Source of the DNA: UMGS172 sp045546555
GTDB lineage: Bacteria; Bacillota; Clostridia; Oscillospirales; Acutalibacteraceae
DNA length: 46,666 nucleotides
Assembly: GCA_045546555.1 (NCBI GenBank)
Contig: JAZQCY010000122.1
Span: forward strand, 1-46,666
Direction of reading: 5' to 3'
The translations under genes and the position numbers were made by a program. Shown piece after piece: positions 16,041 through 25,096 of this stretch. Within the stretch, counting starts at the first letter, position 1; every line of letters begins with the position of its first letter. The notes under the pieces are model-generated. The model searched no databases. It was not told the origin of the DNA and saw only the letters and a list, made by a program, of their open reading frames with translations.

Positions 16041-18352
16041 TTTGCACCTCCTAATTGCTTGTACTGCAAGGACATCGAGCTGATAACCAGCTCGCCGTTA
16101 CAGGATACACGGGCACCAAAACTCACAGTGCCCTTGGTATATGGGAAAAGCCTGTATGGATGGATATAACTCGGAGAACGTATTTCAGCACTTTCTCCTT
16201 CAAGCGTGATCTCGTGCTCATCAGACACCTTTCGTTCCGATATAAACTCTACAGATATAGATTTACCGTCGTTATAGCCGAAAGAAAAATTCACTATAGG
16301 AATCGATTTTAGCCTTGCCGGCTGACCGAAATCAAACAGTTTAGTTTGAACAAAACTGTTAATATGAACACTTTTTAGGTCCATCACCCATTCGTCGCCG
16401 TTATATATGGCTCTGTTGACTGCATCATCACCATAACTTCCGTCCATATACAAGACGCCAAGCGAGATATAAGCGTGATCGCCATCTATTCCCGACTTGG
16501 TTAATGTCGGGAATATCAAACAGTCACCAACAGTTCCTATTGCGGCAGGAAGAACAGGTAATTCCCAATAGTACCAAGGAATGTGGATGTTTGCGTCTTC
16601 CGTCTTAGAGTATGAGGCAACTGCATTAAAGCCATAGCAGTTGTAGTCCATCAAATATAGATGATCATCTACCATGAGAATGTAGTGGCCTTCATAATCG
16701 GCCGAACAAGCCTTTTTAAGGTTTTTTTCAGCCTTCAGACGACTTTCAACCATTTCAGATACGTTAAAAACAGCTCTTTCGTTATATTGATTTTGCGATA
16801 TCAATGTATACACCTTGCCGTTGGAATTGGCCCACACAAGTCGGTTACGGCACAGCTGTATTGTGTCAGGACAGTCACAACCGATACTATCGTTAACTAA
16901 GGTCAACGGGAAGTATTCAACCTGCGATGCAAGATCAATAACTCCCTGATTCAGGAAATTCTCTGCACTCGGTGCATTAGCCTCGGAATAACGCGCCTGA
17001 AAAAGTTTGCGTTCTTTGAAAACTATAAGCGTATCATACATCTTGCCGAAGGCTGTGACCTTTTGGGTCGTGTCATCGACATAACGTGTGCAACCCTCAG
17101 GGAAATACAACGGGTTGTTAATGTATGACCACACCATAAGCGACTTTTCGTTTTCCTGTTCATTGCCACACAAAAACAACCGTGTTCCGCCGTATAGGCC
17201 ATGGAAATTACCACCGAACCACGTCGAACGTGTCATGCTGAAGACTTTGTATATATTTTCCTCGGGGTTAAGCCTCGGCAGAGTCAGTTCCATGTTATCC
17301 TCAAGGAAATCCTCCTTGGTTAGATACGTCATTACCGTATATTCCTCGTTGTAATTTTCTTCAAAGAAAATGTACCAACGATCGGCCGTCATAATGAGGT
17401 TGTCCGCCTTGTTCGGTTCAACCTCGCATCCGTAGCCATTTCGGTCAAGAATAACGCAATGCTCGGCAACTGTACCGTCGATTTGCGTAATTTTAGCCTT
17501 AACAGTCTTCCCTGCCATATCTGATGTCAACTCTTCTGGCAGCATATACTTCATAGGCAGCTTGGTAATTTCGCTTGTAAACAAACTTTTATTTACAGTA
17601 GAAAACACCGCTTTGTAATAATTACTGATAAGGTTATGACTGTAAAGTTGTGTACCGGTATAACTAATATCGCTATAAGTTATTTCATCACCGTCACTGT
17701 CGACCATCACAAGCGTTCCGTCCATTTTGCAATGATCGTACACAATCGGTGCATAGACGTCTTCATCCAAAACAGAACAAGCGTTCCACGCACCATCATT
17801 TTCAACGAATTTAACAATACCGTGGTTCTTTGATCCACCTTCATTTTCCCCCGACCACAAGCAATATATATCGTTGTTAAACTGATACAGTAGATATGTT
17901 GCGTTTATCATATAATCGTTAGGGAACGGTACGGATCCAACTATTATTTTTTTGCTTGGCTCGGCCTCATTTACAAACCACAGAGCCACCGATATGTTGA
18001 ATTTACCATTACCGTATCCACGCATTTCGGCCGCAACGAGATTGTAACCACCGCCTTTTTTCTCACCGGTAGATGTATCAACACCACGATCCTCAAAATA
18101 CTTAATATCCTGATATACATAACACTTGGTCTCCGGCGAAATGGCATGACTGGCAGAATAATCCGACTTGTTTTCACTTGAGTTTAATCTCGGTCTCGTA
18201 CGCAGCGCGCCATCCTTAAACCACACGTTCTTAGCATCGGTCAATTGGTTGTCCTGTACACCGGACAGGCCGTCACGTAAATTCAATCCACCCGATAGTT
18301 TAGGAATGTTAAGGGTATATGTCGGTGTTGATTTCATAAGTGGAAAATTCAT
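16037..18352 (-). CDS. Beta-rich tail/head-completion protein (771 aa)
   Basis: The sequence opens with IPKLSGGLNLRDGLSGVQDNQLTDAKNVWFKDGALRTRPRL, a pattern common to podovirus proteins that plug or extend the portal-adaptor (P22 gp10-like role). The rest is rich in beta strands with repeated short motifs (YLLYQFNNDIYCLW, VYTLISQNQYNERA, HYILMVDDHLYLMDYN) that suggest a beta-propeller. It lies 15 bases after the adaptor-like gene and overlaps the next gene by 4 bases. The propeller and stopper assignment is inference from pattern and order. Confidence 0.72.
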   Translation of the reverse strand: MNFPLMKSTPTYTLNIPKLSGGLNLRDGLSGVQDNQLTDAKNVWFKDGALRTRPRLNSSENKSDYSASHAISPETKCYVYQDIKYFEDRGVDTSTGEKKGGGYNLVAAEMRGYGNGKFNISVALWFVNEAEPSKKIIVGSVPFPNDYMINATYLLYQFNNDIYCLWSGENEGGSKNHGIVKFVENDGAWNACSVLDEDVYAPIVYDHCKMDGTLVMVDSDGDEITYSDISYTGTQLYSHNLISNYYKAVFSTVNKSLFTSEITKLPMKYMLPEELTSDMAGKTVKAKITQIDGTVAEHCVILDRNGYGCEVEPNKADNLIMTADRWYIFFEENYNEEYTVMTYLTKEDFLEDNMELTLPRLNPEENIYKVFSMTRSTWFGGNFHGLYGGTRLFLCGNEQENEKSLMVWSYINNPLYFPEGCTRYVDDTTQKVTAFGKMYDTLIVFKERKLFQARYSEANAPSAENFLNQGVIDLASQVEYFPLTLVNDSIGCDCPDTIQLCRNRLVWANSNGKVYTLISQNQYNERAVFNVSEMVESRLKAEKNLKKACSADYEGHYILMVDDHLYLMDYNCYGFNAVASYSKTEDANIHIPWYYWELPVLPAAIGTVGDCLIFPTLTKSGIDGDHAYISLGVLYMDGSYGDDAVNRAIYNGDEWVMDLKSVHINSFVQTKLFDFGQPARLKSIPIVNFSFGYNDGKSISVEFISERKVSDEHEITLEGESAEIRSPSYIHPYRLFPYTKGTVSFGARVSCNGELVISSMSLQYKQLGGAK

Positions 18353-18367
18353 AATAATTCCTCCGTT

Positions 18368-18727
18368 TTAATAATCAGGATACGGGATATCATCCACCAT
18401 ATCCTCATAGTGAGACAGTGATACCCTTCTTTTGTTATAAATGTTCATAAAATATCGCTGTTTGTCAGCATCCCCAAGAGATTCGGCTATAAAAGCCGCT
18501 ACGCCATAGGGCATTACATTGTGAACTATACTCTCCGGCAACTGTATTTCGTCTGCAAGCGACAGTTCCTTAAATCCTTCTCTGTTAAGACAAAAGAAAA
18601 TATCGGAATAAACTGTGTCAAACGCAACCTTTGACGAAATTTGAAAACGTGCATCTGATGTATTACCAAGATCGTCGTTGTAGCCGAGAAGAATAATTGC
18701 CTTAGAGATCAATTCCTTAACCGTCAT
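18368..18727 (-). CDS. Head-tail adaptor protein
   Basis: The product is 119 aa and mainly helical (MTVKELISKAIILLGY..., SSKVAFDTVYSDIFFCLNREGFKEL, MPYGVAAFIAESLGDADKQRYFMNIYNKRR). Size, helical character and place directly after the portal gene (4-base overlap, ATGA) fit a connector or adaptor of the P22 gp4 / HK97 gp6 type that docks under the portal ring. Confidence 0.75.
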   Translation of the reverse strand: MTVKELISKAIILLGYNDDLGNTSDARFQISSKVAFDTVYSDIFFCLNREGFKELSLADEIQLPESIVHNVMPYGVAAFIAESLGDADKQRYFMNIYNKRRVSLSHYEDMVDDIPYPDY

Positions 18728-20589
18728 ACAACTGCCTCCTGTTCTGTATCACCGTCGCCAACGTTCTGCATAGCGCCTCTCATCCGTACCAAAGCCGCCT
18801 GCTGCTGTTCGGGTGGTAGCTGAGTAAACTTTCGGTATCCTTCAGGATCCTTCGCTGCCCACAATTGCAGAATATTTTCATCCGATAATTCGCCGTTCTT
18901 ATAGTGAGCTTCAGCGGCAGCTTCAGCTTTAGCTTTCTCTTCGGCCAAAAGATCGGTCTTGTTGGGAATTATTCCTGCGGGCACACGTTCAAGATATTGT
19001 AGGAAATTGATGTGTCGTGCGTGCAACAGGTTGTCCAGCGTTGCTATCGAAACAGCCTCACTTCGCATTGTCGAAGCACCGACATCGATCTTTGCGTTTA
19101 TGATCAAATTCTTATAGCGCTCGGCGCTGAATGCGAAATAACGAACACCGTTTTTGTCGGTTATCTTAAGCTTACGGTCACCGTACATATGAAGCCAAAA
19201 ATCAGCCCATATGCGCGCAATATCCTCGATCATGTCATAGAATCGGTTTATATGCACCTGCAACGGAGCCTTTGATGCCTCCTGCAACTGAATAATTGCC
19301 GCGGCATTATCAGGCCGCATATTGCCTAAAGCAGCATCGTTCGCGCCGCTATCCGACAACGTATTGTTTGCAAGATTTTCAATACCGTTTATGAATTGCG
19401 AATTAAACTGCGGCGGTGTGACAAACCTGACCGCCGTCTGCATATCCTCGGCAGTACCGAATACCTTATACGTTCTGCCCGGAGTGTTTGAAAACGCTTC
19501 GGTTATAACACTACCGTTAACAAGCGTGATCGGAATTCCCGAGGTCATCATGCTCCACACCTCAGCCGACAGCGCACGGTTGACCGCTATTTGGTTTGGT
19601 ATCATGTATGTAATATCACTAATCCCGTATATACTGCCGCGACGAGGCTCCCAGCTCATCTTGGCTATCGGATAGGATTTTATTTTCATATCAAAAGGCT
19701 TTCTGATAACGGTTCTTTTACAAACACGTGTACACATAACCTTGTAATCGCCGTTATTGTCAAACTCCTTGTAGAGCTTGGTCAAAACAGTCACGCGTTT
19801 TACTTCCCGAGACTCAACGGTGTCATTATCATTAAAGTTAACGCTATAACCTTCGTCGTCATCAGGCTTAATAGTGTCTATATCATTTTTTGAAACACCG
19901 TTTCTTTTAGCCTCGCGCTTTACCTCGTCAATGTGAAGACGCTGTGCAATTATGATAAACGGCTGCCGTTGGACATTATCGGTATACGGATCGCCGAATA
20001 CCACCTGCGAAACATTCAACACTTCAATGTTGAGATCACCTTTTATTGCGACCTGACGGGCGTTATCGGCATAAAGACCTGTTTTAATTGCTTCATCCCA
20101 AAAGCACCATACGATTGTGGTGCCGTCAACGCCAGCATTACGCAGGGCCATCCATTTGATCGTTTCAAATTTGACCCTTTCGGCAGTTGTTCTGAAATAA
20201 GATGATAATGCCTCCATAACCACGGATATCTCATCGTCACTGACCTCACTGTCTTTGGGCGTTTCACCGTTCATCATCGATTCCTTAATTTTTTGTCGGC
20301 TCTCAGTTTCCTCTGCAACAAACGGAATACCTTCAGCAGTATAGTTTACAGCCAAAGGATTAGAGGCAATATGAGAAAATTTGAAATCATGGATTCTTTT
20401 GATCAAAGGACGTCTTAACAAAGGACGGTCCTTTCCAAATCTGGCACCGTGCCAATGGTCACCAACATAAAAGCGCTCGTTGACCTTTGCCTGCTCTGCG
20501 ATTCCTCTTTCACCAATACTGTTCTTGTGCTCCGTGCCTTTTTCATATTCACTGAATATTTCCTTTGGGGTTATAGATTCATTTTTCAT
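18724..20589 (-). CDS. Portal protein
   Basis: The product is about 621 aa. It opens with an acidic helical part, then NERFYVGDHWHGARFGKDRPLLRRPLIKRIHDFKFSHIASNPLAVNY, a pattern typical of podovirus-like portals, followed by a wing-and-stem region (MIPNQIAVNRALSAEVWSM) and a C-terminal Gln/Glu-rich tail. It forms the dodecameric ring for DNA entry at one capsid vertex. I start at 20589 (MKNES), 10 bases after GAGAGGTG; a TTG start at 20598 would add three residues. Unusually for a terminase-portal-capsid order, portal follows the capsid gene and is separated from it by a terminator hairpin. Confidence 0.88.
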   Translation of the reverse strand: MKNESITPKEIFSEYEKGTEHKNSIGERGIAEQAKVNERFYVGDHWHGARFGKDRPLLRRPLIKRIHDFKFSHIASNPLAVNYTAEGIPFVAEETESRQKIKESMMNGETPKDSEVSDDEISVVMEALSSYFRTTAERVKFETIKWMALRNAGVDGTTIVWCFWDEAIKTGLYADNARQVAIKGDLNIEVLNVSQVVFGDPYTDNVQRQPFIIIAQRLHIDEVKREAKRNGVSKNDIDTIKPDDDEGYSVNFNDNDTVESREVKRVTVLTKLYKEFDNNGDYKVMCTRVCKRTVIRKPFDMKIKSYPIAKMSWEPRRGSIYGISDITYMIPNQIAVNRALSAEVWSMMTSGIPITLVNGSVITEAFSNTPGRTYKVFGTAEDMQTAVRFVTPPQFNSQFINGIENLANNTLSDSGANDAALGNMRPDNAAAIIQLQEASKAPLQVHINRFYDMIEDIARIWADFWLHMYGDRKLKITDKNGVRYFAFSAERYKNLIINAKIDVGASTMRSEAVSIATLDNLLHARHINFLQYLERVPAGIIPNKTDLLAEEKAKAEAAAEAHYKNGELSDENILQLWAAKDPEGYRKFTQLPPEQQQAALVRMRGAMQNVGDGDTEQEAVV

Positions 20590-20612
20590 TATAGCCAAAC
20601 ACCTCTCTTTTC

Positions 20613-20657
20613 AAAAAAATACCGCCGCCCCAAACATAAGCGCGGCGGTATTTTTTT
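20613..20657 (-). terminator. Terminator between capsid and portal genes
   Basis: AAAAAAATACCGCCG (20613-20627) and CGGCGGTATTTTTTT (20643-20657) form a 15-bp stem with a T run on the minus strand. It lies after the 48-aa gene and 24 bases before the portal start, and so should reduce read-through from capsid to portal. Confidence 0.8.
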
Positions 20658-20663
20658 GGATTA

Positions 20664-20810
20664 TTATTTTGCCTTACCGGCACCCTTGGGCTTTTCCTCA
20701 CCCTTGGGCTTTTCTTTGATTTCCTTATAGCCAAGGCCTTCCAGCCTTTCCTGCTCACGCGGATCGTTGATTTCAAAGGTAATGTTACCGTGCTTATTAG
20801 TCAGCTTCAT
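20664..20810 (-). CDS. Small protein between capsid and portal genes
   Basis: The product is 48 aa, starting MKLTNKHGNITFEIND and ending in a Lys/Glu/Pro-rich tail with a repeated EKPKGEEKPKGAGKAK motif. It has a good ribosome site (CGGAGG, 6 bases upstream) and follows the capsid gene after 14 bases. Tiny proteins of this kind (beta strand then ERLEGLGYKEI) are common next to clostridial capsid genes; the function is unknown. Confidence 0.7.
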   Translation of the reverse strand: MKLTNKHGNITFEINDPREQERLEGLGYKEIKEKPKGEEKPKGAGKAK

Positions 20811-20824
20811 ACTTTACCTCCGAA

Positions 20825-21751
20825 TTAAACGGGACTGTAAGCAGCAAAAATATGATCTCTGCGAGACTTCTTGATAAAGGCATCGTAAAGGATACGGTAC
20901 TGCCAGTTGTAGCCCTCCTTAGGCTGGTAGGTTTCGGGCGTAAACACACGAATCTTAGCGTGCTTAATAACAAGGGCAATGTCCTTTTTAGGAACAACAA
21001 GCATTCTGACGTTCTTAAGACCACCCTCAGCATCGGTGTTAGGTTCAAAACCAAATTTTCCGTTGATGCCATCATGGAAGAGATATGCGCTCTTCATTCG
21101 AGCACTCGGTACGGGGATGATGTAGGTGTTGTCGAGACGCTTAACTCTGAGGTCAATGCCACCCTGCTTAAAGTTTGCTACATCAACCATCTTCTGAAAC
21201 TCACTCGATTTACGCATTGCTGAATAAGCCTCGCGGTCAACAAACGCAAAGTTTTCAGAATTATATCCGCATACATCACCGACATTGTCAACAAGATCAA
21301 CCAGCTGACCAAACGGTGATGTTTCGCTGAAGGTATCGATCTGATTAGATGCATTTGCGACACCAAATGCCGACGAAAGAACATAAGCGTCCTTTTCAGG
21401 AGCAACGTGTTCTTCGATGTAATCACCCATATCGTGACCCATCAGTTTATCTACGGTGATGCCAGATTCATCAATATCCATAGAGTCCATAAAGAAGCTC
21501 TGTGATCTCTCCATCTTCAACTGATAGAGTTCACGAGTCACGGTAATATCACCCTGGGAATATCCGGCGCCATTTCTTGCGTAATTACCCAAGCCAACAA
21601 AATCTCTGCTGGCCAGATATACTCCGTCATTTCCAACAAACTTGGCACCAAACGCATTATCAACAAAAACGCCGGTTACTGAGCTCTGAATCAACTTCTG
21701 ATCCAAAACATCACTGGGATAAAATTTTGCAGTTGCAATACTGTTTGACAT
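20825..21751 (-). CDS. Major capsid protein (HK97-like)
   Basis: The product is 308 aa. The stretch YSQGDITVTRELYQLKMERSQSFFMDSMDIDES, a central helix with APEKDAYVLS, and a C-terminal beta segment (VVPKKDIALVIKHAKIRVFTPETYQ... WQYRILYDAFIKKSRRDHIFAAYSP) match HK97-fold capsid proteins of Firmicutes phages. It follows the scaffold gene directly and has a strong ribosome site (AGGAGTG). There is no long N-terminal delta domain, in agreement with a separate scaffold. Confidence 0.9.
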   Translation of the reverse strand: MSNSIATAKFYPSDVLDQKLIQSSVTGVFVDNAFGAKFVGNDGVYLASRDFVGLGNYARNGAGYSQGDITVTRELYQLKMERSQSFFMDSMDIDESGITVDKLMGHDMGDYIEEHVAPEKDAYVLSSAFGVANASNQIDTFSETSPFGQLVDLVDNVGDVCGYNSENFAFVDREAYSAMRKSSEFQKMVDVANFKQGGIDLRVKRLDNTYIIPVPSARMKSAYLFHDGINGKFGFEPNTDAEGGLKNVRMLVVPKKDIALVIKHAKIRVFTPETYQPKEGYNWQYRILYDAFIKKSRRDHIFAAYSPV

Positions 21752-21779
21752 TTTAAATACACTCCTTTTTCATATACGA

Positions 21780-22610
21780 TCAATTTCCGAAAAGAGCCTT
21801 CTTAAAGTCTGAAAAGCTCTCTTCACTTATGTCTGCTACACTCTGCATCGATCCCGCCGATGCCGCCGCAGCTGCTTTGGCACTTTCCTCTGCCTTCTTC
21901 ACCGCTTGGCCTTCACGATGTCGATGCAAAAGATAAGCACTCAACAGATCTTCTCCTTTGGCTGCCGCTGATTTTACCGAGTTCGGCAAGCTCTTATAAT
22001 CAGATACCTCAGGGAACTCCTTTTGGAGCTTAAGAAAATCCTCGGCAATTTTGGACTCACGGGTCTGACGGGCTGTTTCCTCAGCTTTTTTACGGCCAAG
22101 GATAGCCTGCTCGTACTTTTCCTTTTCACGTGTTCGGTAAAGTCCCATAAGCTCTTCAAGAGCATCCTTGTCGGTGACGCGGGTCTCAAGCTCTGCACGA
22201 TATGATTGCTCACGTGCATCAAGCTGATTTTTCAAGTAGTCATCGACCGAAACGCCTTGAGCAGTAGCAAGATAGTCAAGTTTCTGATACACACCCTCAA
22301 GTTCTACACCTCTTTGGGCGTAGTGCATAGCCTCGTCGCGATTCAAGGAACGCACTTCATTATCATTGATCCTCAACTCTATGTACTTATCCGAGCTATC
22401 AGAAGAACCGTCAGGTCCATCGCCTTCATTGTTGCCTGTACCGTCTCCGGCACCTTCATCGGTGTTTTTTACACCGTCAGCACCTTCACCGTTTTGAGTG
22501 TCGGTCCCCTTTTGACCCTCTTCACCTGCGGCAGGAACATTATTATCAGATGCACCTGCATCATTTCCTGCCTGTTCAGCGGAGTCAAATTCAAAATCTT
22601 CTCCAAACAT
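21780..22610 (-). CDS. Capsid scaffolding protein
   Basis: The product is 276 aa. The first 85 residues are acidic and low-complexity (Gly, Asp, Asn, Glu), followed by a coiled-coil region (about 95-230: EQSYRAELETRVTDKDALEELMGLYRTREKEKYEQAI) and a C-terminal helix (SEESFSDFKKALFG) that probably docks on the capsid. This design and the position directly before the capsid gene are those of phage scaffolds. Confidence 0.82.
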   Translation of the reverse strand: MFGEDFEFDSAEQAGNDAGASDNNVPAAGEEGQKGTDTQNGEGADGVKNTDEGAGDGTGNNEGDGPDGSSDSSDKYIELRINDNEVRSLNRDEAMHYAQRGVELEGVYQKLDYLATAQGVSVDDYLKNQLDAREQSYRAELETRVTDKDALEELMGLYRTREKEKYEQAILGRKKAEETARQTRESKIAEDFLKLQKEFPEVSDYKSLPNSVKSAAAKGEDLLSAYLLHRHREGQAVKKAEESAKAAAAASAGSMQSVADISEESFSDFKKALFGN

Positions 22611-22632
22611 TTTTATACTTCCTTTCTAATAT

Positions 22633-22833
22633 TTAATTATCGTAGCCATCATAGCTGTTAAACTGTTCGTTTACTCTTTGCTGTCGCTTTATTTCTTTTT
22701 CGGCATTCATCTCAGCCTCAGTATCAGGCTTAGGCAAAGGCGCCTTTTTAACACCAATCTCCAACCTGCCGAGAATGACACCAATGCAAAGCATAGTAGC
22801 ACTCAACGCAATAATCGAAATAACCAAACTCAT
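22633..22833 (-). CDS. Small membrane protein between terminase and scaffold
   Basis: The product is 66 aa with one N-terminal transmembrane segment (SLVISIIALSATMLCIGVILG) and a charged cytoplasmic tail ending NEQFNSYDGYDN. I start at the ATG at 22833 because AAGGAGG lies 9 bases before it; it overlaps the terminase end by 4 bases. Its function is unknown. Confidence 0.65.
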   Translation of the reverse strand: MSLVISIIALSATMLCIGVILGRLEIGVKKAPLPKPDTEAEMNAEKEIKRQQRVNEQFNSYDGYDN

Positions 22834-24158
22834 CCGTCCCAACCTCCTTCCATGTCTTCGGCATAAATGCCGTGATATTCGTTGTAACGCTCCTCTGCTG
22901 TCAGCCTTGGTGGTTTAGTCGGGTCTTGTTTAGACCACAGCTTACGCACCAAAGATGCCAACGAATCGGGTGCGTCATCATGCTCGGCACCTTCGTTGTA
23001 ATCGCACACCTGTGCAATATACTCCTCATCGGTTCCCTTCACAAAGATCACGTCTTTCCATTCGGATTTGAGATACGAAGTGATCTTTAAAAACTTATTC
23101 ATTGATTCGTGATACTCGTTAACTATCACATTCTTTTTGCGAAGGTCCTTGGCAAGATACCCCTTGTCCGCATTGTTCTCGCAAGATACACGCAATGCGT
23201 TAAAGGCAATGTGATACTTAATAATTTCATCAACACAATCATCAATGTGTTTACGCCAGAGTTTACCAAATACGTAGTATTTACCACCCTTCTTGCGCAG
23301 GATAGTCAATGCCGTATAATCTTCACCGCTGTACGCCGCATCGATGTGTGTTTCACCCTGCTCTGCAAGTGCAGGATCCGCATCTGTCACAGGATCAGTG
23401 AAAAGCACATCCTCTGCCGCTATGTGTCGTAGCTCATAGTTGGCAGCGAATAGCGAAGCGGTCATATGGCTTTTTATTTCATTGAGCTCGTCCGCATCAA
23501 TAAGACCTGTGCTGTAGCAGTCATATCGCTTGGGGTTGGGCATCAATGTGAAGCAATCATCAGGATGCCACGGTGTACCTGTGTTGAATATTCGGCCGCC
23601 ACGGTTTTTAACGTTCTGTAGCTCCTGGTATAATATCTTCGTCCGATCTCGGTCAGCCTTGGACATTCGGTCTTTTACATTGACAATATCGTCCGTAAAT
23701 ATCACATCGAAATGCTTACCTGTCACCGATGATCCGATACCCATACCGACAAGCTGCGATGTGCCTTTGATATCTGTTGTGAGATTGGTATTGATCTCGG
23801 TGGCGGTTTGTGTTGTCATACGAAGTTCAACACACCAGATGCATAACACGATGTATAAAGTCCGAGGATCCTTCAGAATATTCTGGACCTGCTTGATTAT
23901 CTCTTTAACGTCGGTGTCGGTTTTTCGCATGAACAACACTCGACAGTTTGGAAACAGAATGATAATGATAGCCAAGGCCAAAGACATGCACGTCGTTTTG
24001 AACGAACCTCGGTGCGCTTGAAGCGTCTCATCGGATTTTGTACGCACCATTTCGATGATCCATTGGTTGTGCAGCTTGCCAAGCTTTGTAAAGCCCAAAA
24101 GATGGCCGAACTTATACGGAGTGCGGATAAGTAAATCAATTGCTTGTCTCCGTGTCAT
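22830..24158 (-). CDS. Terminase large subunit
   Basis: The product is 442 aa. The ATPase domain shows a deviant Walker A (HRGSFKTT, 49-56), a Walker B (DVIFTDDIV, 151-159) and a coupling motif (FNTGTPWHPDD). The C-terminal nuclease shows the three acidic clusters of the RNase H fold: HIDAAYSGEDYTAL (about 272), SCENNADKGY (about 335) and DDAPDSLASL (about 402). It cuts concatemeric DNA and pumps it into the prohead. It overlaps the small subunit gene by 23 bases. Confidence 0.92.
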   Translation of the reverse strand: MTRRQAIDLLIRTPYKFGHLLGFTKLGKLHNQWIIEMVRTKSDETLQAHRGSFKTTCMSLALAIIIILFPNCRVLFMRKTDTDVKEIIKQVQNILKDPRTLYIVLCIWCVELRMTTQTATEINTNLTTDIKGTSQLVGMGIGSSVTGKHFDVIFTDDIVNVKDRMSKADRDRTKILYQELQNVKNRGGRIFNTGTPWHPDDCFTLMPNPKRYDCYSTGLIDADELNEIKSHMTASLFAANYELRHIAAEDVLFTDPVTDADPALAEQGETHIDAAYSGEDYTALTILRKKGGKYYVFGKLWRKHIDDCVDEIIKYHIAFNALRVSCENNADKGYLAKDLRKKNVIVNEYHESMNKFLKITSYLKSEWKDVIFVKGTDEEYIAQVCDYNEGAEHDDAPDSLASLVRKLWSKQDPTKPPRLTAEERYNEYHGIYAEDMEGGWDG

Positions 24159-24531
24159 TGATTATTCGCTCCACCTCATTGATCATTCGCTCCACCTCTT
24201 CTATGGCTTCAGCGTCAACCGTTGCCACAGATATCTCATCCTTCGGCTTTTCACCTATGGAATCTCGGAGTAAAGCTATAGCATCCAGGTTTCCTCGGGC
24301 AGCTTTGTCAACCAAATTGCAAGCAATTGCCTGAGCATAATTTCGATCACCTTTTTTGATTCCGAACTCGTTAAAAAGGAATATGAGATCAGGGTTTATA
24401 ACCTTTTTGTCAAGTGCTTTTTTCATTGCGCTTTGCAAGCGTCTTGTCTCTCCCGATTTTTTGCCGCCTTTCGACTGTTCCTCTTTAGTTAGCTTGTGTC
24501 CTCCAGGCTTTAAATTTTGCTCGTTAGCCAT
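24136..24531 (-). CDS. Terminase small subunit
   Basis: The product is 131 aa from the ATG at 24531 (AAGGAGG 6 bases upstream; the longer open frame to 24612 runs through the promoter). A basic N-terminal part (HKLTKEEQSKGGKKSGETRRLQSAMKKAL) is followed by helices and an acidic coiled C-terminus in which the EVERMINEVERIIN heptads are repeated at DNA level (TCATTCGCTCCACCTC twice). It resembles the small DNA-recognition subunits of Firmicutes phages that carry this GGKKSGE(T/A)RR motif. Confidence 0.8.
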   Translation of the reverse strand: MANEQNLKPGGHKLTKEEQSKGGKKSGETRRLQSAMKKALDKKVINPDLIFLFNEFGIKKGDRNYAQAIACNLVDKAARGNLDAIALLRDSIGEKPKDEISVATVDAEAIEEVERMINEVERIINDTETSN

Positions 24532-24565
24532 AGTTTTCCTCCTTCTTTGTTTGGTCTTTACATCC

Positions 24566-24673
24566 ATCATAAAACACTTCATAAACAAAATGTCAGCCCA
24601 CCACCGCAACATTTTTGAAAAAATTTCAAAAACTTTTTAAAGGTGATAAACTGACATTTAATTTTAGCTTTTG
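24566..24673. promoter_or_regulatory. Late control region before the terminase operon
   Basis: On the minus strand GGTGGGCTGACATTTT (24602-24587) repeats the box before the fibre operon; CTGACA (24596-24591) with TTATGA or TATGAT 18-19 bases on is the probable promoter. An inverted pair TTTTTGAAA/TTTCAAAAA lies at 24612-24632. On the + strand a partner copy starts at 24651 and matches the minus-strand fibre promoter at 21 of 23 positions from CTGACA onward, but without a -10 box. Confidence 0.5.
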
Positions 24674-24690
24674 TAGCCTGCTCGGAAGGT

Positions 24691-24930
24691 TTATTTTTGC
24701 TGATTACGTTCAAACCGTTTCATATTGACTCTCTCGTGCATATCGGCAATGGGACAACGCTGACATATATGATAACAATGCTCTTGTATATATTTTGTTT
24801 TCTTTTTTTCGCCGGAGAACCATAAATGTACCTTAGTGCCGTGGACGATGCCTTCACAGACGATATAATTGGGCTTGTCCTTGACATAAAAAGGACACTT
24901 AACGCTTGCCGAATTGTAAGATGTAGACAT
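24691..24930 (-). CDS. Cys-rich small phage protein
   Basis: The product is 79 aa from the ATG at 24930 (GGAGGG upstream); the longer frame to 25065 overlaps the preceding gene and lacks a ribosome site. Four spaced cysteines plus His (VKCPFY, IVCEG, EHCYHICQRCPIADMHE) suggest a zinc-binding fold. Similar small proteins stand before the terminase genes in many Clostridia phages; the function is unknown. Confidence 0.65.
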   Translation of the reverse strand: MSTSYNSASVKCPFYVKDKPNYIVCEGIVHGTKVHLWFSGEKKKTKYIQEHCYHICQRCPIADMHERVNMKRFERNQQK

Positions 24931-24931
24931 T

Positions 24932-25084
24932 TTAACCCTCCTTTTTGGCTTTGGCCTGCTCGGCTTTTTCCTTTTCCTCTTGCTCGAGCATCTGCACATA
25001 TTTACCGTATGTAAGTGAACGAGAATGTGTCTCGTTGTATTTCTTAAGATCTGCCATGATTTCACGCATAGATTTATGCTTCAT
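24932..25084 (-). CDS. Small helical protein
   Basis: The product is 50 aa (MKHKSMREIMADLKKYNETH... LEQEEKEKAEQAKAKKEG). It has a ribosome site (GGAGGGG) and abuts both neighbours, with its stop one base before the next start codon. The strongly charged C-terminal half is helical. It contains one copy of the CGAGCAGG motif. I do not recognise it. Confidence 0.6.
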   Translation of the reverse strand: MKHKSMREIMADLKKYNETHSRSLTYGKYVQMLEQEEKEKAEQAKAKKEG

Positions 25085-25096
25085 AACTTCCCCTCC

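Noticed and set aside
23530..24021. 163-aa + strand ORF opposite terL
   Set aside because: terL is clear by its motifs; the opposite frame has no features of a gene.
24140..24200. Repeated CATTCGCTCCACCTC as a regulatory repeat
   Set aside because: It encodes the repeated heptad in the terminase small subunit tail and needs no other explanation.
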